A DNA stretch of 64,000 bases, taken from an uncultured Lachnospiraceae bacterium (GTDB lineage: Bacteria > Bacillota > Clostridia > Lachnospirales > Lachnospiraceae). The translations under genes and the position numbers were made by a program. Under the pieces are notes generated by a model. It was not told the DNA's origin. It did no database searches and saw nothing but the letters and a program-made list of their open reading frames with translations. Where the stretch lies: NCBI GenBank assembly GCA_945913255.1, contig CAMEDC010000003.1:78059-142058 (forward strand). The letters are read 5' to 3'. Below, piece by piece: positions 26,706 through 34,905 of this stretch (position 1 is its first letter; every line of letters starts with the position of its first letter).

Positions 26706-28988
26706 ATGTCGAAAAAACCGGAGCAGCAGTATGTAATAGAACCAAAATCAGCAAAGGAAATGTTTACGGACAGAGAGGAACCGAGGGCGGCATTTTGGGA
26801 GGTTTATAACAAGATACAGCAGGGGGAATATGATGTTATACACTATTACGGAATAGGTGGAATTGGAAAGACTACATTGCTGAAACAAATACGATGGGAG
26901 ATAAGCAAAAAGTTTCATGATTCCCATGAGATGAGTATATATTATAATTTTGAGAAGAATCAGTCCAAAGAGGACTTCCTGTTTGTCCTTTCGCGTCAGA
27001 TTATGCTGCGAAATAAGGAAGCCAGATTCCCTGTATTTGACTATGCATTTGAAAAGCGGATGGCAGATGCCGGAAAAACAAAAGCAGAAATAAGCAGTTA
27101 TATTGCGACGAAAGAGAATGAAATCCTGACCATAGAGGGAGCCATTGACCAGATCAGTGGAATTGCCAGCGATTTTCTGCCATTTGTGAATGTAGCAACA
27201 GTGGCTGCAAAAGGGGTTATCAGTCTGTGCGAGAAGGAATATCAGAAGCATATTTTAACGAATAATGAAAACAGAAGAATTGTTTATGAAATCAATTCTT
27301 TAAAAGGAGATGAGATTGGAAAAAATCTTGTCAGGTATTTTGCCCATGATGCCTTTCAGATTTTTAACAAATTCACCAGCCCGTTTGTAATCTTGTTAGA
27401 TGGCTATGAAGCTTTGGTAAGTATTTTAAGAGACGGAGATGAGAGGGCAAACCTTGCAGATGCCTGGATTCACGAAGAAGGCTGTGGCTTGGTGCGCCAA
27501 CTGCCGAATGTATGTTGGGTAGTGGCAGGAAGAGAACAGCTACAATGGGATAAAGAGTTATTGCCGGATAATCAAAAGCACTTGATGGGACGAATTTCAT
27601 CTATGGATGCCAGAGGTTATTTCAATCGGATTGGTATCTGGGATGAGGAACTGATTAAAGGATTATATGGACTTACCGGCGGAACACCGGTATATATGGA
27701 CTGGTGCTACAAAAAATATCTCCAGTTATTAGGGAAGAAGGAATCCGGTTATCAGTTCAGGATAGATGATTTTGGAAAAAGTACAACGGATTTGGCAGAG
27801 CGTTATCTGAGAGATATGTCATCGGTTCATCTGAATACGGTGCGGATTATGTGTTGTCTGCCGGATATCTGGAATAACGAAATGTTTTCGTGGGTTGCCC
27901 GGAAAGCGGGTTATCTGGAATGCCTGGGAGAAGAGGGAAACCAGATTAAGGAATTGTCTTTGATTGAAAAGATGGACAATTACTTCAGGGTGCATGAAAC
28001 CTTCCGTACGATTGTTACCAATGTGATAAACGAGAAGAAACGGGAACAATTATCAGAAATTGTTTTTCAATATCTCTTTGCGATATTGGATGGAGAGTGC
28101 ACTGTTAATGAAAAATCTGTCATCATAAAAAGTTATGTTCAGTCCCTGGAGCGGATCGGAAAATGTGTGAAGTGGAATGACGAGAAGCTGAGCAAGTTAG
28201 TTGACTGTGTTGTTGCTCTATACAGGGAAGGCGATTATCAAGTTCAAACGGATATAGCAGAAAGTATCTGTGAGTATGTTAAGGCAAAGGTGAATGATGA
28301 GGAAAATGTCAGTTATCTGAAAGGATTGTATTATGTTGCAGCGTCATATAGTTTTGCCGGCAAGTATAAAGAAGCGAAAGAACTATGGGAAAAGGTGTAT
28401 GAAGCCCGGAAGCGTGTGTTGGGAGAGGAACACCCGGATACACTGGTCTGCCTGAATGATTTGGCAGCTATTTATGGCTTTTTGGGAGATTATGAGAAAT
28501 TAAAAGAGATAAATGAGAGGGTTTATGAAGTCCGGAGCCGGGTATTGGGAGATGGACACCCGGATACACTGGTCAGCATGCATAATCTGGCAATCACCTA
28601 TGGTATTTTAGGGGATTATGAGAAGTCGAAGAAGTTAAGTGAACTAATTTATGAAATCCGTAGCCGGGCATTGGGAGAGGAACATCCGGATACGCTGGTC
28701 AGCCTACACAGTCTGGCAATTTCCTATGGAAACCTGGGAGATTATGAGAAGTCGAAGGAGTTAGCGGAAAAGTTGTATGAAGCCCGTTGCAGGGTATTGG
28801 GAGAGGAACATCCGAGTACTCTGAATAGCCTGGGCAATTTGGCAATTTCCTACGGCAATTTGGGAGATTATGAGAAGTCGAAGGAGTTAGCGGAAAAGTT
28901 GTATGAAGCCCGTTGCAGGGTATTGGGAGAGGAACATCCGAGTACCCAGGCCATCTCTCATTATCTGGCAGCGCTTTATAAGTATTAG
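26706..28988 (+). CDS. STAND-type NTPase with C-terminal kinesin-light-chain-like TPR repeats
   Basis: A 760-residue soluble protein. Residues 20-60 hold FTDREEPRAAF and the P-loop GIGGIGKTTLLK (Walker A, about 49-60); a Walker B-like FVILLDGYEAL is near 225. A winged-helix-like region (VRIMCCLPDIWNNEMFSWVARKAGY) follows at about 380. The C-terminus has five 42-residue TPR units with the motif LAxxYGxLGDYEKxKEL...LGEEHPxTL, ended by LAALYKY. This is the NB-ARC/STAND plan: sensor repeats, switch ATPase; no enzymatic effector domain is visible at the N-terminus. AGGGGGAGGA precedes ATG 26706, which sets the start; ATG 26634 lies upstream in frame. Signalling or defence roles are inference. Confidence 0.85.
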   Translation: MSKKPEQQYVIEPKSAKEMFTDREEPRAAFWEVYNKIQQGEYDVIHYYGIGGIGKTTLLKQIRWEISKKFHDSHEMSIYYNFEKNQSKEDFLFVLSRQIMLRNKEARFPVFDYAFEKRMADAGKTKAEISSYIATKENEILTIEGAIDQISGIASDFLPFVNVATVAAKGVISLCEKEYQKHILTNNENRRIVYEINSLKGDEIGKNLVRYFAHDAFQIFNKFTSPFVILLDGYEALVSILRDGDERANLADAWIHEEGCGLVRQLPNVCWVVAGREQLQWDKELLPDNQKHLMGRISSMDARGYFNRIGIWDEELIKGLYGLTGGTPVYMDWCYKKYLQLLGKKESGYQFRIDDFGKSTTDLAERYLRDMSSVHLNTVRIMCCLPDIWNNEMFSWVARKAGYLECLGEEGNQIKELSLIEKMDNYFRVHETFRTIVTNVINEKKREQLSEIVFQYLFAILDGECTVNEKSVIIKSYVQSLERIGKCVKWNDEKLSKLVDCVVALYREGDYQVQTDIAESICEYVKAKVNDEENVSYLKGLYYVAASYSFAGKYKEAKELWEKVYEARKRVLGEEHPDTLVCLNDLAAIYGFLGDYEKLKEINERVYEVRSRVLGDGHPDTLVSMHNLAITYGILGDYEKSKKLSELIYEIRSRALGEEHPDTLVSLHSLAISYGNLGDYEKSKELAEKLYEARCRVLGEEHPSTLNSLGNLAISYGNLGDYEKSKELAEKLYEARCRVLGEEHPSTQAISHYLAALYKY
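28735..28945 (+). repeat. Near-identical tandem 126-bp units in the TPR region
   Basis: Bases 28735-28819 and 28861-28945 are identical over 85 bases at a spacing of 126, i.e. exactly one TPR unit. The three earlier units share the protein motif but have diverged in DNA. This indicates recent duplication or gene conversion of a repeat, which would change the sensor length. Confidence 0.9.
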
Positions 28989-29166
28989 AGGATTATGAAT
29001 TAACAACTCGAATTCACAAACTACTTGACATAGTATTAAAAACCATGTATTGTATCTAGTGAGCATCAAACCACTTCTTTATGTTTGAAATAAGATATGC
29101 TATAATGTACGCTATGATGTTCACGGGTCAAAACTCGAATGCCACATTTGCAAAGGAGAAATCATT

Positions 29167-29928
29167 TTGAACGCGAGGATTTATCGTCTGCATTATCGAG
29201 GACAACTGAAAGAAGATGTTTCCGAGGAGGCATTGAAAGAAGCAACAGAACAGTGCGTCGCCAATGTGAGACAGGCACAGAAAACAGGAAGAGTGCTGAC
29301 GGCAGCGCTGTATCGGTCTGAGAGAATGTTGTTTTTCTACTATGAAGCTGTTGGGGAACCGCTTTCTGTAACAGAGCCGATTTTGATGGTACAGGCTGAT
29401 AAGAGTCAGGAGAAAATACCGGAGTCGGGAGAGGATGTGCAGACTACATGTCTATATCCGGACGAACTGCTTGCGGCACTGAACCCCTATCTGCAGGTTT
29501 GGCCCGGACAAAGAGATGACAGATTGTGGGTACATATGTATCACATTTATTATCATCAGATACCAAAGTCTGTGGAACAGTGGAGCAGAGCGACCCGCCC
29601 TGTGAAGCGGCGTGGAAGGATTGCGTTCCTGCGGGATGGTAAACTGTTCAGCTATACTTATTTTCATAAGGCGATTGTGGATGAAGGGCTTCTGACCGGA
29701 GACAAGTATCAGTCAATAGCGCTTCATGAGAACATTTTGTTTTCTTACTTTGAGGAGCCGAAGACCATGGTAAATGTGAAAAATGATGATATCGGGGAGT
29801 CGGAAGTGATAAAGGAATGGCTGGCTGTGGATCCGGAGTCACATTTCATTCATATGCCGGAAGGACAGGGGGAGAATTTCATGTTTCTGCCCGCGGTGTT
29901 TGCGATTGGAGTGGAGGACTTTACATAA
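29167..29928 (+). CDS. Hypothetical protein, 253 residues, TTG start
   Basis: Not recognised with confidence. TTG 29167 follows AAAGGAGA at ideal distance and the next residues (NARIYRLHYRGQLKEDVSEEALKEA) are protein-like, so TTG is the likely start. The protein is soluble, rich in Tyr, His and Trp (VHMYHIYYHQIPKSVEQWSR, YTYFHKAIVDEGLL, FSYFEEP), with a short N-terminal segment reminiscent of alpha/beta barrels of the dimeric type. No catalytic motif could be assigned. It opens the block containing the DUF3006-like gene and the glycosyltransferases, all on the plus strand. Upstream 28989-29166 has no supported gene. Confidence 0.7.
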   Translation: MNARIYRLHYRGQLKEDVSEEALKEATEQCVANVRQAQKTGRVLTAALYRSERMLFFYYEAVGEPLSVTEPILMVQADKSQEKIPESGEDVQTTCLYPDELLAALNPYLQVWPGQRDDRLWVHMYHIYYHQIPKSVEQWSRATRPVKRRGRIAFLRDGKLFSYTYFHKAIVDEGLLTGDKYQSIALHENILFSYFEEPKTMVNVKNDDIGESEVIKEWLAVDPESHFIHMPEGQGENFMFLPAVFAIGVEDFT

Positions 29929-30017
29929 GCAGAGGCAGAATCCTTTATTTGAAAGGGATAGAAAATAGGATTTGCAAAGGTCTGTAGGATTTTATGAATC
30001 AGGAGCGGAGATTACTT

Positions 30018-30194
30018 ATGAATCGGTTTGAATACATTGTGGTGGAGATTGACGGAGACTACGCGCATTTGAAGCGTATTGATGAGGAGACGGATGAACT
30101 GAAGCTGGTGGCAAGAGCACTTCTGCCGCCTGAAATAACGGAGGGCACGAAGCTCCGTTACGAGTGGATGTCCTACTCCATTATGGATGAATAA
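30018..30194 (+). CDS. Small DUF3006-like protein
   Basis: A 58-residue protein, FEYIVVEIDGDYAHLKRIDEE followed by LKLVARALLPPEITEGTKLRYEW, whose strand pattern and ALLPPEITEGTKL motif resemble DUF3006 and related small beta-barrel proteins. GGAG at 30007-30010 fits ATG 30018; ATG 29994 is an alternative. Function unknown. It sits 89 bases after the 29167 gene and before the glycosyltransferases. Confidence 0.65.
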   Translation: MNRFEYIVVEIDGDYAHLKRIDEETDELKLVARALLPPEITEGTKLRYEWMSYSIMDE

Positions 30195-30303
30195 AGCGGA
30201 AGAGTTGGTGCGGACAGTTGCATGTTTTTCCGGATAGCCGGAAAAGCGTCGGACGGGCTGTAAATAGAGGAACAAAGCTTCGGCTTTTGGAAAGAGGAAA
30301 AAG

Positions 30304-31134
30304 ATGATTCACATATTATTGTGCGGGAACAGAAAGGTTTTTGACGGTGCATTGACGCAGCTGATTTCCATGACCAACAGGACAAAGGAAAGCCTTCATG
30401 TGTTCCTGATGACGATGAATCTGGAACGGGTGAGGGAAGATTATCTTCCAATCACGGAGGAACAGACAGCATTTCTGGACAGGGTACTAAAGGAAAAGAA
30501 TACGGAAAATCTGGTGGAAAGACTGGATGTGACGGATATTTATGAGAGGGAATTCCACAAGTGCGTCAATGAAACAGCGTATTGTACACCTTATACACTG
30601 CTCAGACTTCTGGCGGATTTGTTGCCGGAGATTCCCGACAAGCTGCTTTATCTTGACATTGATATGATGATTGCGGGGGATATTAAACAGCTTTGGGATA
30701 TTGATGTGACGGAGTATGAATATGCGGCGGTGAAAGAGAAATACGGCTGCTGGCTGATTCGACCGGATTATTTCAATGCAGGGATGCTTCTGTTGAATAT
30801 GAAGAAAATACGGGAAACAGGCCTGCTGCGTAAGGCGCGGGAACTGATACGTACAAAGAAACTGCTTTTTGCAGACCAGTCGGCAATCTTCAAGTCTACA
30901 ACGAGAAAGAAGCTGATTCCCAGAATTTATAATGAACAGTCAAAATTTGATAAGAAAGATACGATTGTCTGTCACTTCTGCAAGAGACTCATGTTCCTGC
31001 CCTATCCGCATACGGAGAATTACAAACAATGGCAGGTGGATGAGATACATAAATATCTGCATTGTTATACTTTTGATGCGGATTTGGAAGAGTATCTTGC
31101 GAGAAAACATGAATTTGACAAGTGCGAAAAATAG
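30304..31134 (+). CDS. Glycosyltransferase family 8 protein (first copy)
   Basis: A 276-residue GT-A glycosyltransferase. The metal-binding DxD is D118-I-D120 (LLYLDIDMMIAGDIKQLWD), with the family-8 features YFNAGMLLLNMKKIR and DQSAIF downstream, and the C-terminal CHFCKRL. Transfers a sugar, usually glucose or galactose from a UDP-sugar, to an envelope acceptor; donor and acceptor cannot be read. GGAAAAAG precedes the start. Paired with the second GT8 at 31212 but only moderately similar to it. Cytoplasmic or membrane-associated, without signal peptide. Confidence 0.9.
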   Translation: MIHILLCGNRKVFDGALTQLISMTNRTKESLHVFLMTMNLERVREDYLPITEEQTAFLDRVLKEKNTENLVERLDVTDIYEREFHKCVNETAYCTPYTLLRLLADLLPEIPDKLLYLDIDMMIAGDIKQLWDIDVTEYEYAAVKEKYGCWLIRPDYFNAGMLLLNMKKIRETGLLRKARELIRTKKLLFADQSAIFKSTTRKKLIPRIYNEQSKFDKKDTIVCHFCKRLMFLPYPHTENYKQWQVDEIHKYLHCYTFDADLEEYLARKHEFDKCEK

Positions 31135-31211
31135 ATAAGTGTAAAAGAGTGCGTAAAGAGAAAGCGTAAGAGAGAAACATAAGAGAGAAAGCGTAAAAGG
31201 AGAAAAGTAAA

Positions 31212-32150
31212 ATGGCTAATATAATTTCAAAGGAAATCCCCATTTTTTTTGCAGTGGATGACGGCTATTGCCCTTTTCTGGCAGTGGCTATCCAGTCTCT
31301 GATAGACAATGCGTCCCCGGAAAATAAGTATTTGATTAAAGTACTGAACACAGATGTCAGCATGGAGAACAAAAAGAAAATCTCAAAATACGAGAGAGAA
31401 AACGTGGATATTGAGTTTGTTGATCTGAATTACTATATTCAGAAGGTGAAGGATAAACTCTATACCAGGGATTACTATTCCAAGACAACTTATTTCAGAT
31501 TGTTCCTGCCGAACCTATATCCTCAGTATGACAAAGTGCTGTATCTTGATAGTGACATCGTCATTCTGGATGATATCGCCAAGCTTTACAACACCGATAT
31601 GGGTGACAATCTGGTGGCGGCGGCACCGGATGATGTCATTCAGTTCAATGAGGTGTTTCAGGTATATGTGGAAAAGGTAGTAGGCGTGGCTGATTACCGC
31701 AGATATTTTAACGCCGGTATTCTTCTGATGAATCTGGATCAAATGCGCAAATTTAAATTTCAGGAAAAATTTCTGTTTTTATTGGACAGAATTACCTTCG
31801 CAGTTGCGCAGGATCAGGATTATCTGAACAGGATGTGTAAGGGTCGTGTCAAGCTGATTGACCGAGTGTGGAACAGAATGCCGATTGCCGACCCGAAGAT
31901 AAAGACGGAAAATGTGAAACTGGTTCATTACAATCTGGCTTTTAAACCCTGGCACTTTGAGGACATTCTCTATAAGGAGTTCTTCTGGATGTATGCGCAG
32001 GAAACCGAGTATTTCGATGCGATTCAGCAGATCAAGGAGAACTTTACAGAGGAAGACCGCATCAGGGGCGAACAGTCCCATGAAAAGTTGGCTAAGCTTG
32101 CCAGAAAAGAGTCTGACTGTGTGGGTGACGACAGAAAATACAGAAAGTAA
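31212..32150 (+). CDS. Glycosyltransferase family 8 protein (second copy)
   Basis: A 312-residue LPS-type GT8: IPIFFAVDDGYCPFLAVAIQSLIDNA at the N-terminus, DxD at D113-S-D115 (VLYLDSDIVILDDIAKLY), YFNAGILLMNLDQMRK, AQDQDYLN and VHYNLAFKPWH, all expected for galactosyl/glucosyltransferases acting on cell-surface glycans or glycolipids. Followed by a lysine/aspartate-rich tail. The 77 bases before it consist of purine-rich repeats (GAGAAAGCGTAA/GAGAGAAA) that provide several possible ribosome binding sites; AAAGGAGA is nearest. Confidence 0.92.
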   Translation: MANIISKEIPIFFAVDDGYCPFLAVAIQSLIDNASPENKYLIKVLNTDVSMENKKKISKYERENVDIEFVDLNYYIQKVKDKLYTRDYYSKTTYFRLFLPNLYPQYDKVLYLDSDIVILDDIAKLYNTDMGDNLVAAAPDDVIQFNEVFQVYVEKVVGVADYRRYFNAGILLMNLDQMRKFKFQEKFLFLLDRITFAVAQDQDYLNRMCKGRVKLIDRVWNRMPIADPKIKTENVKLVHYNLAFKPWHFEDILYKEFFWMYAQETEYFDAIQQIKENFTEEDRIRGEQSHEKLAKLARKESDCVGDDRKYRK

Positions 32151-32232
32151 CCCATATATGAGGAAAATCCGAAAAACAGCGTGTACACAAGAATGATTCG
32201 AAGAGTAACAAGTGATATTTTTAGAGGGAAAG

Positions 32233-33150
32233 ATGAAAAAGAGAGATAGTGAAGTGAAAAATAAGAGTATGGATAGCAAAACCGAAGAAAGTGTTCAGGT
32301 GCCCCGGAAGGCGCCTGACAGGCTTGCGGTTCTGGAACGAATCGCGCAGCTGGAGCGGGAGGGAAAATTTGATGTGGATGCGGAGGCGGATCCGCCTACC
32401 TTGCCTTTGATGCCGGATGAAATCGACTATCTCAGGGTAAAACCGTCCAGCAAGGCGAAGGTAAAGCTGTCCTATGCCATTGCCGGTAAGTTTGTGGATG
32501 GTCTCTTGAGGGACGGCAAGCTGGTATTGAAGAAAATACAGGGAATGGAAAACTTAAATAAGCTGCAATCAGGCGCAATCATTACCTGTAATCATTTCAA
32601 TCCGTTTGACTGCTTTACCGTGGAGCATCTGTTCCGCATTTCCGAGCACCAGGGGAAAAAACAGCTCTTTAAGGTAATCCGTGAGGGAAACTACACCAAT
32701 TTCCCCGGTTTTTACGGATTCCTTTTCCGCAACTGCAATACACTGCCTTTAAGCCAGAACAAAAAGACCATGTATAACTTTTTGCAGGCAGTGGATACCA
32801 TTTTGAAGCGAGGGGATTTTATCCTGATTTATCCGGAACAGAGCCTGTGGTGGAATTACAGGAAGCCGAAGCCTTTGAAGAACGGTGCATTTAAGTTCGC
32901 CGCAAAAAACCAGGTTCCGGTGCTGCCCATATTCATTACGATGGAGGACAGCGAGCGTATTGGTGAGGATGGGTTCCCGCTACAGGAGTATTCTGTGTTT
33001 ATCGAAAAGCCGATTTATCCGCAGGCAGGTTTATCTGAACGGGAACAGGTGATTGCGATGCGGGATAAGAACTATGAAGTCTGGAAAAGGATCTATGAGG
33101 AATTCTATGGTATTCCATTAAGTTACACAACAGAGCAGACGGAAGGCTAA
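32233..33150 (+). CDS. PlsC-like 1-acyl-sn-glycerol-3-phosphate acyltransferase
   Basis: A 305-residue acyltransferase. The catalytic HX4D is H121-FNPF-D126 (ITCNHFNPFDCF); the acyl-acceptor motif appears as ILIYPEQSLWW, a variant of the usual PEGxR. Lacks obvious TM helices apart from one weak segment. AGAGGGA sets ATG 32233. It follows two GT8 genes and precedes a second acyltransferase, suggesting joint synthesis of an acylated glycolipid or glycan of the envelope; that pathway is inferred. Confidence 0.85.
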   Translation: MKKRDSEVKNKSMDSKTEESVQVPRKAPDRLAVLERIAQLEREGKFDVDAEADPPTLPLMPDEIDYLRVKPSSKAKVKLSYAIAGKFVDGLLRDGKLVLKKIQGMENLNKLQSGAIITCNHFNPFDCFTVEHLFRISEHQGKKQLFKVIREGNYTNFPGFYGFLFRNCNTLPLSQNKKTMYNFLQAVDTILKRGDFILIYPEQSLWWNYRKPKPLKNGAFKFAAKNQVPVLPIFITMEDSERIGEDGFPLQEYSVFIEKPIYPQAGLSEREQVIAMRDKNYEVWKRIYEEFYGIPLSYTTEQTEG

Positions 33151-33222
33151 TGCCTTCCGTTTTGTAACTTGCAGACAGGTGGCTTACCTGCGACAGTCAG
33201 AGGCTTTATATACGGGCGCTTT

Positions 33223-33232
33223 GGGGGGGGGG
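33223..33232 (+). repeat. G10 homopolymer directly before an acyltransferase start
   Basis: Ten consecutive G residues end nine bases before ATG 33241, overlapping where the ribosome binding site must lie (GGGGAGAAGAGC). An upstream in-frame reading also runs through the tract. Long G-tracts slip during replication, so expression of the downstream gene may vary between cells. Confidence 0.85.
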
Positions 33233-33240
33233 AGAAGAGC

Positions 33241-34035
33241 ATGGAAGAAAGAAAAGTAATTTATTATACCGATGAACTGAATGAGGAGTTCTCTGAGGCA
33301 CAGATTACACCCAGGGTGATAGATAAGGATTTCCCTTATTTTCACAACAGAATCTGGGATATCTGCTCACTGGCAATACAGAATATATTCAGCATGCCCA
33401 TAAAGATTCTTTATCAAAAGTTAAAGTTCCATTTAAGATATGTGGGAAAGGAAAAACTGAAGGAATGCAAAAACGGGGGTTATTTTATTTATGGTAACCA
33501 TACGCAGCCCTTTGCAGATACCTTTATTCCCAGTGTAGCGAATTATCCCCACAGAAATTTTTTTATTGTTAATCCGGAGAATGTGTCCATGCCGGGACTT
33601 CATGTACTTGTGGAGATGCTGGGGGCGATTCCGATACCCTGTGATATGGGCGGAATGAAGCATTTTGTGAAATCTGTGGAGGATAAAATCAGGCGAGGAT
33701 ATTCTGTCACGATCTATCCGGAAGCTCACATCTGGCCCTATTATATCGGAATCAGACCTTTTAAGTCCGTGTCCTTTCAATATCCGGTGAAGCTGGACTG
33801 CCCGGTTTATGCGTTGACCAATACCTATCATGGGAGAAAGGGAAAACCGGGTAAGGTAGACATCGTTACTTATATTGACGGCCCGTTCTATCCGGATACA
33901 AGTCTGAAACCGAAGGAGAGGCAGCAGGACTTGCGGGACAGGGTTTATCAGTGTATGTCAGAGCGGAGTAAAGAGAGTGATTATGAGGTTATCCGGTATG
34001 TAAAAAAGGAAGAAGAAACGTCTTCCGGCAGATAA
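33241..34035 (+). CDS. PlsC-like acyltransferase, variant HX5D motif
   Basis: A 264-residue member of the PlsC superfamily. The expected catalytic motif is present but with one extra residue: H87-TQPFA-D93 (GNHTQPFAD), and the acceptor motif reads IYPEAHIWPYY. The internal segment FIVNPENVSMPGLHVLVEMLGAIPIPCD fits the fold. Whether the stretched spacing keeps HX4D chemistry is not known; the pattern NHTQ is seen in a Firmicutes subgroup. The start ATG 33241 lies just after a G10 tract. Last gene of the GT8/acyltransferase block; terminator follows. Confidence 0.8.
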   Translation: MEERKVIYYTDELNEEFSEAQITPRVIDKDFPYFHNRIWDICSLAIQNIFSMPIKILYQKLKFHLRYVGKEKLKECKNGGYFIYGNHTQPFADTFIPSVANYPHRNFFIVNPENVSMPGLHVLVEMLGAIPIPCDMGGMKHFVKSVEDKIRRGYSVTIYPEAHIWPYYIGIRPFKSVSFQYPVKLDCPVYALTNTYHGRKGKPGKVDIVTYIDGPFYPDTSLKPKERQQDLRDRVYQCMSERSKESDYEVIRYVKKEEETSSGR

Positions 34036-34046
34036 GGGGAAGGAAT

Positions 34047-34077
34047 AAAAAGGAGGAGGTCTTATCGCCTCCTTTTT
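34047..34077. terminator. Terminator after the acyltransferase block
   Basis: AAAAAGGAGG (34047-34056) pairs with CCTCCTTTTT (34068-34077), 10 bp, T-run included. Confidence 0.85.
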
Positions 34078-34184
34078 GTTACGCTCCGTGCACCCTCCTC
34101 GATAGCGGAAGTAAACGTGTTGATGGAAACTGCAATTTCATCAAAGGTGTGCTTGAAATTGTCTGTCTTGCGGAGATTTTTACT
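34062..34184 (-). pseudogene. Methyl-accepting chemotaxis protein, C-terminal fragment
   Basis: On the minus strand a frame ending at TAA 34062-34064 reads DNFKHTFDEIAVSINTF then TSAIEEGARSV, the heptad pattern seen near the end of chemoreceptor signalling domains (the IAxSINTITSAIEEG stretch). No start and no upstream receptor remain, and the normal C-terminal receptor residues are replaced by TKRRR derived from the terminator. So a short remnant at most; could be chance. Confidence 0.4.
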
Positions 34185-34302
34185 TCTCAGGCACAAAAAC
34201 TTACCACATGCGCAAAAACCATTTACATCCTTTCGTTTCTCTGTATACTGTAATCATGAGCATTGAGCAATGCTAAAAAGTCGCGGCAGTAAAGGAAATA
34301 CT

Positions 34303-34764
34303 ATGAGGGTAAAAATTGAGATTGAGGAGGGGCTGGCAGAGGAAGAAGTCATTATCCGATGCGGAAGTCTGAACAATTCCATTATCAGCCTGCAGAATTA
34401 CATATCGAAACAGAACAATGGAAAACGTTGTCTTTCATTGACAAGCGGGGAGACGGAATTTTATATTCCCATGGAGGATATTTATTTTTTTGAGACGGAG
34501 GGAAGGGAAATCAGGGCACATACCGCAGATAAAATATTTTCCTGCAGTTACAAGCTCTATGAACTGGAGGAAATGCTTCCGGGCAGCTTCATGAGAATTT
34601 CGAAATCGACCATTGCCAATCTGGATGCTATTTATTCCATTACAAGGAATCTGACAGCCTCCAGCATCGTAGAATTTATCGGAAGCAACAAAAAGGCACT
34701 GGTATCCAGAGGCTATTATAAAATGCTGATAGAGCGGCTGAGCGCAAGAAGGCTGGAGAGATAA
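34303..34764 (+). CDS. LytTR-type DNA-binding regulator
   Basis: A 153-residue stand-alone LytTR protein. The LytTR domain occupies about 50-150: SLTSGETEFYIPMEDIYFFETEGREIRAH, LYELEEMLPGSFMRISKSTIANLDAIYSI, GSNKKALVSRGYYKMLIERL. No receiver domain, so it is not a classical response regulator; AAGGAAA precedes ATG 34303. The next gene encodes a LiaF-like membrane protein. Small LytTR proteins are often controlled by a membrane partner (for example LytTR/DUF3021 pairs), so the two probably form a regulatory unit. Terminator-separated from the block upstream. Confidence 0.88.
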   Translation: MRVKIEIEEGLAEEEVIIRCGSLNNSIISLQNYISKQNNGKRCLSLTSGETEFYIPMEDIYFFETEGREIRAHTADKIFSCSYKLYELEEMLPGSFMRISKSTIANLDAIYSITRNLTASSIVEFIGSNKKALVSRGYYKMLIERLSARRLER

Positions 34765-34905
34765 TAAGTATAAGAAAAGGAACGAAAATATGGTAAGAAC
34801 GGCAGAACAAGTGCCGGAAACCGGAAGTTATGAGAAAGATGAGGTAAAAATATGCAGATAGTTGTTGGAACAGATGATGAATTACAGGAAGTAGGGAGGG
34901 ATAAT

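Noticed and set aside
26706..29928. A two-gene anti-phage defence system (STAND NTPase plus 29167 gene)
   Set aside because: Attractive, but there is no visible effector domain, no mobile-island context and no recognisable defence partner; kept only as a possibility in the findings.
34270..34303. Start of the LytTR gene at ATG 34270
   Set aside because: No ribosome binding site and a non-conserved extension; ATG 34303 has AAGGAAA at the right distance.
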